This document shows positions 49,726 to 61,136 of a DNA stretch of 64,000 bases, piece after piece. The DNA is from Chromobotia macracanthus (taxonomy: Eukaryota; Chordata; Actinopteri; Cypriniformes; Botiidae): NCBI GenBank assembly GCA_036877525.1, contig JAZGTH010000040.1, forward strand, positions 1,550,001 through 1,614,000, read 5' to 3'. The notes under the pieces were generated by a model. That model saw only the letters and a program-made list of their open reading frames with translations. It made no database searches and had not been told where the DNA came from. The translations under genes were made by a program, and so were the position numbers. Numbering within the stretch: the first letter of the stretch is position 1; each line of letters starts with the position of its first letter.

Positions 49726-52700
49726 TTGATTCTAGTTCTAGTTTGTTTGACAATGAAGATATTAGCTGATGAAAGCAAGGTATGACGCAAATTAAGAATG
49801 ACCTGTGAAGTAAGGCCCTATCGTCTTTGCAGTGTTAATAGAGCATCTGTTAGGAGTCATATAGAACGATCATGCTTAAAAATGAAATTATTTCTACTTT
49901 AATTAGTTAATATTCTTTAGCTGACAATAATATTTTGGCTGGCCAAGACATTTCACAAACTGAAATAGGCAAAACAAAGTAATTTTACTAGGGACATTTT
50001 ATTAAGACATCTAAGAGAATTTAATCATTTTGCCTTGAGTTTTTTACGACTCTAGTTTCACTAGTTAACACATTTTATTATTATATTTTACTTTTTATAA
50101 AGACTTTCTAACCAGACATTTGAAGTGTGTTTTCTTTTGACACTAGCAGACGCAAATCATAAAACAAACAGTTTTCTGTGGGATTACAGGAGGGCTGAAT
50201 ATCTTTACATGCATTCATGAAAACAAAGTGTGCACCAAATGAGCACCATTACAGCCCTTCCCAAATTGCTAATAATGTGTTTTGAACTACTCATGCCCTG
50301 ATTGGGCCCCCGAAGGGATAACTCCACCCACCTCACGTAACACCTCAGGTCTTTATCTTGTGTAAATAATTATAACACTGGCCATCAGAGACCATACAAC
50401 ACCCATGATGCTTCCACAGGTTTGTGAAGCTTTCAATGTGAGAACTGTGTAAAATAACTAATAGTTATACGATTTTAATTGCTTTGGTCATGTCACATTG
50501 AGCAACATTGAGCTGCCACTCAGTCATTATATACAGCAAATGTATACATCTGTACATTTATTTTATAAAATATAAATTGTTTAGTAATGTGGTAATTTAA
50601 AAATTACAGTGCAAAATAGGAAAGACTCTTTACATATTGACTGATATAGAAGGTGGTAAATGAAACGATTTACATAAAAGAAGAAATAAGGTCAGGCCAA
50701 CCTTAATTCTGCATTTAAAGGCCCCTGCACGTGATTTAGGCATATTTCACACATACAGGGTGTGATCACAAGTACTGTAGTACTTGTGTAACCAAACATT
50801 TGTTATATCTGTACGTGTTCATCTTTATATTCTGTGGAACTAAGACACAGATACACATTGTCTCATCTGGAGAAAGTTTCCTCAAGTTCCCAGATACCTT
50901 TCCCTAATGATGGGGTCACTGAAAGAACCATGTAACTGAAATTGTGCCTAGAGGTTTTATCATAGTTCCATCAATGTAAAATCCTGAGTCACCACAAAAG
51001 ATGACCCAAGAATCTTTACAGTTTGATTCATTTTGTTCATAAACCGAAAACAACTTTCTAAAAAACCTATTAAAGTTCCAGAATGAATCCAAGTCTTGAA
51101 AATGCTCATTTTCTTTTGAGTTTTAGGACAAGAACATGATTTTTCTGTGATATTGAGTGCATCCGTTTTTATACTGCAAATGCTTTTTAATGTTTTGAAT
51201 TCTATTGCATGCTAACTTTCACAAAGTTTGCTTGCATACACTACAGAGCTTTTGTCAGGCCAACAGGTTTGGGCATAACAAATATATTGTTTAAGAGCGC
51301 CATCTGTTGACGGTGACTGAGCGTCACATGTACAAAACTGTACGCTGTTTCTTTTGCATTTCCTGCTATATATTTACTCAGAGAACATTTATTTTTTAAA
51401 CATTTTATTTCTTAAAACATAATTCCCCTGCATTTTTTACATTTACTGTACACGCCTACCTATTGTAAAAAATATAATTTTTAGAACTAGAATTTTTCAG
51501 AATTTCACTAATAAATTGTAATTATGTAATACATTTACAAATGTTTGTATTTACTTAATGTCAAGTATCTATGTAAGTATATTTACAATACAAGTAAGCA
51601 GCCAGGTAAAAAATAATTAATTGTAGATAAACGCCACACAGCATAACACCTGTCATTATGAAATCGTAATAAAATATACACATTGAAAAAGCACTTAGCT
51701 GCAATGAGTGCAGCTCAAAGTTTTTTAAGCGACTCATTAATGTATTATAATATGTATAAAAACACACAATTAATGTAAAGATTTTCTTTACATTATCTTT
51801 AATCTAATGATTAGATTTACTAGAGGTTAACTTAAAGGTTAGACTTTAGCACTACACAATAAATGAGTTACATCAATGAGAAACAGCTATGCGTAAAATG
51901 TTATGTGGCCTTTGTATGCCAATGTGACATGCTGCAATCTGTGCAGTCTGTATTGTGTTTCTTTTGATTTGGACCCTGAGCTCTATAAATCCCTTTGTTT
52001 ATATGTACATTTTCACCACTGTTGCAGATAAATACTCTATGTACTACGTTAAAGGGTCTTCAAAGTTTGGATGTCTGGAATGTGACATACAATATAACAT
52101 TTATAAATCTGTATATATAAACAAACAAAACCACCAATATTGACAATTTTTGTAGCAATTGTTTTAAGACAATTTTTGTAGCAATACTTGCTGCATGGGC
52201 ATTTTCATGCATCATATTATTTTGCATACTTTTAAGCTTTTCTTATTTATTGCTAAATGTTTCAATACAATCTCTTTTAAACTATAAATTAGTACAACAA
52301 CTGCATTCAGAATAGTAAGTTATAACACTGCATAAATGTTAAATGAAATATTCTTATGATTATTATTTTTCACTTTAGTTGCCCCAATATAATCTATGAT
52401 CATAGCATTTTAACATTTGTACCTACATTTATGTATATATGTTACCATGTGCATATGCTGTATATACATTTTAATAATTGTATTTGAATATTGCGCCAGC
52501 CCAGAGGAGGGTCTACCCAGTGTTGCCTTGGCCTGCACACTAGTGAATGTGTAAGGCACTGTTTTCAATAAAGCTGCAAAAATGTGAATTCTGAAACATG
52601 ATATACAAATACATAAAAAATTGTTTTGGCCAACAAATATTATAAATAAATAAACAGCAAACAAATAAAACAACTAAATTGTACAGCCTTCATAAGATTT

Positions 52701-53220
52701 TGAATTAAAGCTCTGTGCAACAACAAGTACAGAACAAAACATTCTGCCTAATTGTCTCCCAACATGCATAAGTCAACAGTTGAGAAACTGTTCAGGCCAA
52801 TTCGCACTGACTATTCAAAGCCAAAAGATAAGTTATGATCAGTCAACAGTATGGGTTAGGGTCGATTGAATTGGTCTATCAAGTGCTTAGTTTTCTTCAG
52901 GTAACTGAGTACACATGTGACCCTCTCCTGGGCAGTTACACAAGTGTATCACGAAGTGATGTAAAAGTATGTTAGGTAAACACACAGTATAGATCATGCG
53001 TTGTCTTGATCAAGTATGTTATAGATACCTTTCTGTCCACTGTTTTTGTTTTCTTATGTATACTGTTAAAACGTGCAGAGCATGTTCATCTATTCAATAT
53101 AGCCATGCTCTCAATACACATTGTGTTTACCACAGCCTGTTACAACCCCTGTGCTGACGCAGTGTGTACATGTGCGTCAAACCCTATCTTTCCTTGAACT
53201 TAACCCACTAAAATCAAGAT
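49726..53220. other. Gene-poor region upstream of diablo
   Basis: AT-rich with no coding exon seen. A CTCF-like site in minus orientation lies at 51295-51311. The rest shows nothing I can name. Confidence 0.55.
51295..51311 (-). promoter_or_regulatory. CTCF-like site, minus orientation
   Basis: The minus strand reads GTCAACAGATGGCGCTC, matching the AGATGGCGC core used by CTCF. Opposite in direction to the sites at 44.5, 45.6 and 55.5 kb. Confidence 0.4.
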
Positions 53221-53320
53221 TAAAGGTCCGAATAAACGGATCAATAGCGCGGTGTGCGCGGAGGGCAGAGTCCCTCAGCAGTATATAAACGCCGGTGGGC
53301 AGCGCAGTTACACATCGAAG
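53220..53320 (+). promoter_or_regulatory. diablo: diablo core promoter with TATA box
   Basis: A TATATAAA (53282-53289) in a CpG-richer context (GCGCGG at about 53247, CGCCGGTGGG just downstream) lies about 120 bp before the start codon. Transcription should begin near 53315. Confidence 0.6.
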
Positions 53321-53407
53321 ACCTCACTGAAGGCTTATACATTAGGAAGATCTCAAAAAGGGATAACCTTTCTATTGTTTTATATTTGTAAAATACTCGA
53401 AAGCAAT

Positions 53408-54833
53408 ATGCAGGCTATCAGAAACTGCAGCTTGTGTGCTGGTGGGAATCTTCTAAAGGGTCGGAACGACTTCCTGGCTGCCCGGAGGAACATGGCAGCG
53501 CTGCGGCTGAGTGCTGCGTGCGCTCAGCTACTCAAGTAAGGCAGTCAGTTCGGTCTTAAATAGAAATGTGTTACGACGTTTTTATCCATATCCGTATCTC
53601 TATCTTAAGTCTAATATATTTATTTTTAATATCACAGAGATAAGGCAAACGTGTTCTGCAGCAGCTCCGTTCATCCGCGTCTCCTGCGCCTGCCCCTGCC
53701 CCAGGCTTCCCGATCCAACGCGGTGGCTTTCAGCGTAGGCAGTGGCCTCTGTGCGGTTCCCTTTACGCAGGTAAGCTTGCTTTTACCAAGTACAATAGAA
53801 TCGCATACATGCATACATACATGCATGTGAGTGTTTAAAACTGTAGGATCACTTAAGTGCCATGTTGTCTGTCCTCTTCAGCAAGTGGAAAACCTCTCTC
53901 ATGAGTCGCTCATTCGCCGGGCTTCCTGTCTGGTCACAGATAGTGCCAACACGTACCTCTCTCAGACCACGCTGGCCCTTGTCGATGCGCTCACACGATA
54001 CGCCAAAGTAAGATCTGTGAACGCCGCATCATCAATCTGTGTGTCGCTGGTGAAAAATAATACTATTTACTTGAACCGTGAGTAAATGCATCATGTTGTT
54101 TTTGATCAGGCGCTACATACACTCATTGCCCTTCAAAAGCGGTACATCACCTCAATAGGCAAACTCACTTCTGCTGAAGAGGACAGCATTTGGCAGGTGA
54201 TCATTGGCCAACGAGTGGAGGTAAATTATGTTCCATTAAATATTTGTTTAATTTCTGTTGACTTTTTTTTTTTTGTAGAACAAGGCCTTTATTAGTTTAT
54301 GTAAGTGTTGTTTACCATTTGGACTTGGGTCCAGGTTTATAAGGATTATGATCAACATTTCTTGTTGATATTGTGTATCTACTAGGGTATACTTAATTTC
54401 ACAACATTGCTCCCTTCTGTCAGGTTAGTGATAGACTAGATGAATGTAAACGGTTCGAGTCCAACTGGATCAATGCCATCAACATCTGTGAATTGTCTGC
54501 AGAGGCAGCCTACAATTCAGGTGAGTTATTTACAATAAACTATTATACATTCCAGTCTAAGTAACTTTCTTTATCCTTTATGCAAGACTTTTGTATGGTC
54601 TGTGAATTGATTGAGGCCTGTTGTTAACAGGTGCGGAGCATGCATGTACAGCAACCAAGACTAACCTGCAGGTGGCGCAGTCCAAAGTGGAGGAGGTTAG
54701 GAATATCTCGAAAGAAGCAGAGAAAAAACTGGCAGAGACTAAAGCAGAAGAAATTCAGAGAATGGCTGAATATGCCTCCAGCATTGACATACATGACCTA
54801 GATGTTCCCGAGGCCTACCTTCGTGAAGACTAA
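53408..54833 (+). CDS. diablo: Smac/DIABLO, IAP-binding mitochondrial protein
   Basis: Pro-apoptotic protein of the mitochondrial intermembrane space. After release it binds BIR domains of inhibitor-of-apoptosis proteins and frees caspases. Exons: 53408-53535, 53638-53770, 53882-54007, 54110-54220, 54424-54520, 54631-54833. They give 265 aa with closing phases. The long N terminus is Arg/Leu-rich, like a presequence. The IAP-binding tetrapeptide AVPF is at residues 82-85 (CAVPFTQ), where processing should expose Ala82. The helical bundle follows: SCLVTDSANTYLSQTTLALV, EEDSIWQVIIGQRVE and VEEVRNISKEAEKKLAETKA. The C terminus EAYLRED is the family's usual ending. Teleosts can carry two diablo copies; which one this is cannot be told. 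Confidence 0.93.
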
Positions 54834-55496
54834 AGTGATGTAAAAGGAAGTCACTCAGTATGATGGAGTTTAGAATGTACCTTATGAAACTGCAGTGATT
54901 ATTGGTAATGAAATGTTGCTTTAAAGGCTCTGTTAAATCATATGGTTAGCGAATAGCCATTTCTAAGCAAAGAATTTATAGCATGTGACAGTCTCCTTTA
55001 AAAACAACAGAGCAGTGTCAAAATCCTGTAGATTACATTTATTGAAAAAAGTATTAATGTTAATGCAGCTTTTGGAAAGATACATGGAAAATGTGTTTAG
55101 AACAGAAGCCCACAAAGATTTCAGTGAAATCACATTGATTTGATATTTATATATTTGTATATATTTTCCATATTTTGTTTGTTTACTTTCTTTGGTGTCC
55201 AATTGTCATGAGTCTGTGCAACACGAAAATTATATTAAAGGAGTTGTAAAATCCTTTTAGCATGTGGTATTAAATTGTGTATTTCTACAAGTTTTCAGTA
55301 AGACTATTGGTTTGTATTGTAAAATATAACAAGCAACTGTTATTTATTACCTTAATTGGTTAAATGTCAAATTCGTCAAAAACAGTTTTTGTTAAACTTT
55401 GAATTCCAAAGTGTTATCTTATTTGTTCAGATATACTGTCGGTTGTGGGTGTGTACTGACATAATATTTAAGAGTGTGCAATACAACCTCGATTGA

Positions 55497-55502
55497 ATAA
55501 AA
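55497..55502 (+). terminator. diablo: diablo poly(A) signal
   Basis: AATAAA about 665 bp after the diablo stop. An ATTAAA variant nearer the stop (about 55233) could also be used. Confidence 0.45.
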
Positions 55503-55549
55503 ACGTAAATGTCACCTCGAGAAGTTGAGTTCGCATCTGCACAATTGAA

Positions 55550-55563
55550 CCAGCAGGTGGCAG
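55550..55563 (+). promoter_or_regulatory. CTCF-like site
   Basis: CCAGCAGGTGGCAG, a close CTCF core match in plus orientation, just past the diablo poly(A) signal. Confidence 0.45.
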
Positions 55564-56399
55564 TGTTAGGCTATTTATGAGTGTTTTGCGCATGCGGAAA
55601 AAAATAAAATCCTTTAAAAATCGCTAGCCATGTCTGTTTTTACTCGTTTTTTCTCTGTATCCCATAGAGGCCTAACAAAGAAACTGATATTAAAATGTAA
55701 AACAAATGTGCAGTTGTAATTTTAACTTGACTACAACATTGAATTGCTTATTAAATTGAACGCTGAAAGTAACCAAACCTACCCATTTTGTTACTTTAAT
55801 TTTGACTCAGGAACTACAGTGTCCTTTTTTGAATTGGCTGTAATGAAACAAACCTGACTCAGCACCAACAACATGAACTAATTTCACTGTGTGCAACACT
55901 TCCCAGAGGGTTTGCATTTCAGTGAGAGAGAAGTTACACACATTCAAAGGGGAGCCAATAAAAATGATTGATTGGTGTAAATGGCACCACTCAGCTGGGG
56001 ATTTATCACTTTTGAAGGACATAAATAAAGCAAAGCATCACGGAATGCCTGCCCAGCATGGCCCACGCTGTAATCTGAATGCACTGGGCGACATTCACTG
56101 TAGGATATCAAGCCCTCGGGACCCATTTAAGTCGAGCCTTTGAGTAATCTATTTTTACTGTTAAAACTATTAAGTCACTGTGTGTTGTGATGTTACACGA
56201 CCCATTACAGAACAGTTCAGCAACTACATAAAGCACGACCAAAAGAAACTTGTTTGGGGAAAAAGCTCTCGCTCTCATTTAATACGCCTTGCCATTGTAA
56301 TGGATGGAAATCTTGCATTACCAGACAGCAGAATAATTTATGGCCATCTGAGGATACGGTCGTGTCAACATCAACTCCACGAATGCGAGTAAATCGTAA

Positions 56400-56540
56400 A
56401 ACCGCATTGCAATGCTGTGCATTGTTGACGGCTTTATTTTTAGTGGGACAGAAAGGTTCCGCCCACTCGTGGTTCGGCTGCTGCGGCTCAGACGCTCAGT
56501 TGATTCAACAAGAACTCACTGCTGCGCCCGCAGTCAAACC
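56400..56540 (+). promoter_or_regulatory. Promoter of unidentified downstream gene
   Basis: A perfect 12-bp palindrome GCATTGCAATGC (56404-56415) contains a C/EBP-like ATTGCAAT. A TATA-like TTTATTTTTA, a GC-box-like CCGCCC (about 56460) and CpG-rich sequence follow, leading to a strong start context (AACCATGG). Confidence 0.5.
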
Positions 56541-56631
56541 ATGGCAAAGGAAGTAAGAGACCTCTTTGGGAATCCCACATTTCTCCACGGGCTTCTACCT
56601 TTCCTCGGTCTTCTGTTTTGCGTCTTTGCTG
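56541..56631 (+). CDS. First exon of unidentified secreted or membrane protein
   Basis: The ATG has an ideal context (A at -3, G at +4). The exon encodes MAKEVRDLFGNPTFLH followed by the hydrophobic stretch GLLPFLGLLFCVFA, then donor GTGGGT. This fits a signal peptide or N-terminal anchor ending near the splice site. No second coding exon is recognised before the window's end, so intron 1 would exceed 7 kb. I do not recognise the protein. Read through the donor, the frame stops after 44 codons, so a tiny single-exon protein is a weaker alternative. Confidence 0.45.
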
Positions 56632-59376
56632 GTGGGTACTTTTGCTTTTTCCAGGATGGAGATCAGTCTCCTTGAATTTGACTTGAAGTTAAGCGGTCAA
56701 AGTTTACCTAGTGCGTTGTGATGGGACGTGTGAGATGTCATGCCCATGTGTAAACGTGCAAACGATGTTCCGTTGTTATTGTTAGTTTGGTGCCCGTTCA
56801 TCTTATTTATTATTATCAGCAATAGTTTTTACCTTAACTACACACCCTTAGATTATTAGGATTGCAGGCAAGAGATGTCCAAGTATTAATATCGTTGCTA
56901 AAATTTCCATGTGTGTTATGAATCTTCTTACAAAATACAAGTGTGAAAATGTATGTAAAATGTACAATAGCATCGTGCAATACATAGAGTGAGTTTTATT
57001 GCTCCATAAACAAGTTTTGTTTTAGAGTAATAAATACTATTCTGTTCGTTTTATTTTTTTGCCTAATACCCTTGTACAAATGCTATTGGCATGTTTTACA
57101 TAACACTTTTGTTCTGCATTGCAAACAGTTTCAAAGAGATTCAACCAAACAACAGTTTTCTCTCATCAAAACTATTAACCTCTTGTTCCATTAAGCTAAC
57201 AAAATTACCTTAAAATTGAAGTTTTAAAGTTCACTTCCTTGTGTTTAGTGTTTACCAGTGAAACACTTGATTGATAAACTGAAATGAAATGATTGTGTGA
57301 ATGAATCTGGTGAGAAACGTGAAAGGTTGGGTGTGGAGGGCGAGGGAGTGGAGGGCGCATTATTTTGAGTGCTGGAGAGGAAAAGCACTGCAGCCGCAGA
57401 GTCTGGAGGTATTGACCTGTTATTGGGCAGGCTGCCAGAGGCTCCGCTCATTTCTGTTGCCTTAAGTATTAGGTTCAAATGGGAGAAACTCCACGTCTGC
57501 GTCTTAGAAAAATACTGCAAGAGGAAGTGGTCTGTTAAAGTGAATGACTATAATCATGTCTTTTGTAACCCAATGTGAAGGGTGGAAAATAGATGCAGCA
57601 AGCAACTTTATCTGTACATAAAGCATTTGCAGAATGGTTAGCACTGTTGATGCTATAGTAGTTTGTTTTGACGGATGGAGTGCTGATGCCGGTTTCGTGC
57701 AGGTCAGACAGGAGAACTTCTGATTATATGCTTCATAAGTAATGAGGAATATAAATTAATATGCGACTAACAGTTAACAATAGGGGATGGTATATTACAT
57801 TTCCTGTTGCTGGACTGAGTTTAGCGTGAATATGGATTGGCGAGTTAGTGAGTTTTGTGTATGTTAAGTGGTTTAAAGATATCTGATACTGTTTTGTGTG
57901 GTTTTAAGTATTGATGTACAAATGTATTAGCCAGTTATCGAAAATGGTACAGTACATTCCGCTTTTGTCAATTACAACATCTACTGATGCCCATTTAGTA
58001 CAGTTATGTATGTCAATGAATTGTATGTTTCACTGAATTATATTCTGTATCCATTGGCAACATATCCAATATATAAACACCCTGCTCATCTTGGTACAAG
58101 AGGTGAGTGCAGAGAGACAAAGTTAAGCAGTACAGTTTTGTCTGGATAGGTCACTGTTTAACGCTTAATGATTGTCATTTCATGCAGATGATTGTATCGT
58201 AAAACCAAAGGTCATGTAATAGAGGGGTGTGGTTCAATCAGCTGTTTACTTCCAGTAGGGAACATGCAAGTCAGCACACATGTTTTTCCGTGCAATGTGA
58301 TTGCACCGGGTCATATTGGCGCAGTCTCTGTTGGCAAAGGGCACAGGCTAATCCTGGGTCGTAAGAACAGAGGGGCTCACATGGGGTGTCTGCCATAGCC
58401 TGCTGTAGATTGAGAAAGATGCAGTCAGCAAATGTCACCCTGATTGGGTAAATTAGATCAAGGAGAATGCTTTGCAAGCTCAGCATATATAAGCTGCATC
58501 CTCACTTCACGACGTACAAAATGCACAAGTAATGCATTACGAAAATGTAGGTTAGCCCAAGTTGCTTCATTGCCGCATGATACATAGGTTAAACAGAGTG
58601 TGATTTTCAGCAAACTGTTTAGCATATCATATGGCTATAAAACAGTACAAAATCCATAAAACTGATACAGAATGCAGGCTTGCTTTCACATATTTACTTA
58701 AAAAAACTTCTGGGGTTTTTATTGTTAAAAATGTGTGCTGTATCATTGCTCAGCCCATCTTTGGACTTGATTTTAATCTCACTTAGCCTACATAACTGCA
58801 GGCTAAAATCTGCCAATCACATTAAAAGATTCTTTTGAAGGAGGTCCATCAGGAAATGACTGAGTCTTTATTGTGAGCTGAGCCAGCACAGAGGGGCACA
58901 GAGAACCATGGCCGCAGAGAAGCATTTTGCTTGAAACATCTTCCATCCTGGAAAATGTGATAATCAGAGGCTTTGTAACTGGGCTTCTCTCCATTAAACA
59001 GTGTAATGCAATAACCTTTTGCCTTCTGCTCCCTGTTTTGGTTGTGCTTAGCGTGAGATTAAACAGCTATGGAGCAGAACTCTGTCCCAGCAGGAGATCG
59101 TGGATGAATTTGATTCATTTCATTAATTGCATTAACTTATTCCACGATTGTTTTGGTTACATAACACAGAAGTGTATTGTCCAGTATGACACATGCATAG
59201 ACTGTATTCAGATTTTCCGATGTCTTTCCTTATGTGATTGGTCCTGAATGTCCCTAGATCTCAGTGATTTGTTTGCTACTTACGGAAGCACATCCATCTG
59301 TTCTCAAAGCGCCTCTGAGGTCCTCTGTCTGGGCATCAGAACAAAGAGGGCATTTCATGTGCAGTGATCTTCTAAG

Positions 59377-59514
59377 CTGTCTCTGTAATTGTTAACCACT
59401 GTGGAAGTTTTAACCGGGCAGGAGTGCAGTCCTGGTACTGTGCTGTTGATGAGGTCCATGTTCATGCAGTTCCTCTGTGTTCTGTTTAGATGTATGATGT
59501 AATTACAGAGACAG
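59377..59514. repeat. Inverted repeat with 14-bp perfect arms
   Basis: CTGTCTCTGTAATT (59377-59390) and its exact complement AATTACAGAGACAG (59501-59514) are separated by 110 bp of more balanced composition. Confidence 0.6.
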
Positions 59515-61090
59515 GGAGGGTGTGAGGTCCTTTTGGTCCTGCAGAGGTATAAAAGATCATGTGGTTTTGCTGCATTATATTTCTGCAGTAAATCTGACCA
59601 CACAATAGCTCTTGAGGACACTAGGCCGTGGCTTTACATTTTTGTATGACAAAGAATTTCCGATAATTAATCAGCAATAACTGTGTTGACAGGAATTGAC
59701 TTTAATGGGTGAGTCCTGAAAGGAAAACTCAGTGAATTAGGCAGTGTGGTATCTTATGACAGCCCAGCTGAAATCACCAGTATATGTTGTGTTAAAGATT
59801 CAAGGCTATATTTTTTTTTTACCAGGAAGCCAAACAGGTTCACTGAGAAGACCAGCTAAGTTAGCTGTTGAGCAGACGTTTTGTTGGTCCACTAGTCAGA
59901 TCTGCACCAAATCACCACTGACCTTTTTAAACCAGCCTAGACCAGTGTGTGTGAAAATCTTGCTGGTGTATGGTCCGTTTCACACTAGCATCTCATCATA
60001 CAATTATACACAGAAGAACTAAGCAGTTCAAAAGTGTTTTAATTGTGGTCATCTAACAGGTGCATGAATCTGACCCACCTGTCCCAATGTTGTCTGTAGA
60101 CGTCAAAGCCAAATAGCTATACAGGTGGAAAGGTTACTAAATTGAAGCTGTTTGACATGCAAACAAACCTAGGGAAAAAGCCCCCAAGGTGGGTGGTACT
60201 GGGTATCAATACTGATTGTCTTTCTAGTGTGCCATTTTGCAAGCATTTTAAGGAGGAAAAGAGAGCGCGGAGAAAGTAAACAAATCCTATTGTGTATTGA
60301 CTGAACCACTGTAACGCTTTGCTCTGTAACTTAGTCTTGTTTGTCTGTTTTGCCCTTTGTGATGCCTTGAGTATCAAGTGTCTCTGCTGGCAGCATTTCA
60401 ACCCTCTGAAAGCTTTGAAAGCAACATCAAATCTTTCCATAATGGTACCTTCTTCAATATTGTTGCATTTTTGAAAGACATATAAAGGTTATTGGCGTTT
60501 TTGGCAGTGTTGTTCTGTAAACTGCCCTGTGTTTGCTGGTCGTATAAATGTTTAAAAATATTCACACTTTATTTGTTTGAATAGCCCTATCATTGTTTTT
60601 TTAAAGCACTTCTATTGATCTCTTCTTACTGTTGTGTTTGCATAAGCACTAACAGTGTGAAGGGAAGGAAAACAGTTCTCACTGAGTATGGGAAGGATGT
60701 CAGGAGCCCAGCCCTCATGTGCTCGGGTTGCGTGGTGTTGTGTGAAACCTCATTAACAGCTCACATTCCAAACCTTATTCACCTCCTTCTGAAAACCACA
60801 TTTCGATCAGCCATCCAGAGGAATTTGCCTAATTCTTAATGTAGTGCATTTAAAATTAGTTTCCAGCTTGGATTTCAAATTATGATCCATTTTCCAAACA
60901 ATGTGACATTCCAAGGAAGTAATCCATTCCAGAAAATAATAAAATGCCTACTTGGAATCTTCTAAAGGAAGTCTTGTAGGTCAGGAAGATGGTGAATTAT
61001 TGTTCTCAAGACACAACGGAAGCACTCTAGGCTGTGTTCACACCACAGCTGAATGTGGTCCAAATGTGTAACAGAATCAGTTTTCAGATG

Positions 61091-61136
61091 ACAGTGTAAA
61101 CTGCAGAATCTAAACAGTGTAAACTGCAGAAACTAA
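61091..61136. repeat. Two-copy tandem duplication, 23-bp period
   Basis: ACAGTGTAAACTGCAGAA is repeated exactly with a 23-bp period. Confidence 0.8.

Larger units (their letters stand above)
54834..56400. other. diablo 3' UTR and intergenic DNA
   Basis: The diablo 3' UTR extends to the AATAAA at 55497. Beyond it lie a CTCF-like site (55550) and AT-rich DNA without coding signal. Confidence 0.55.
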
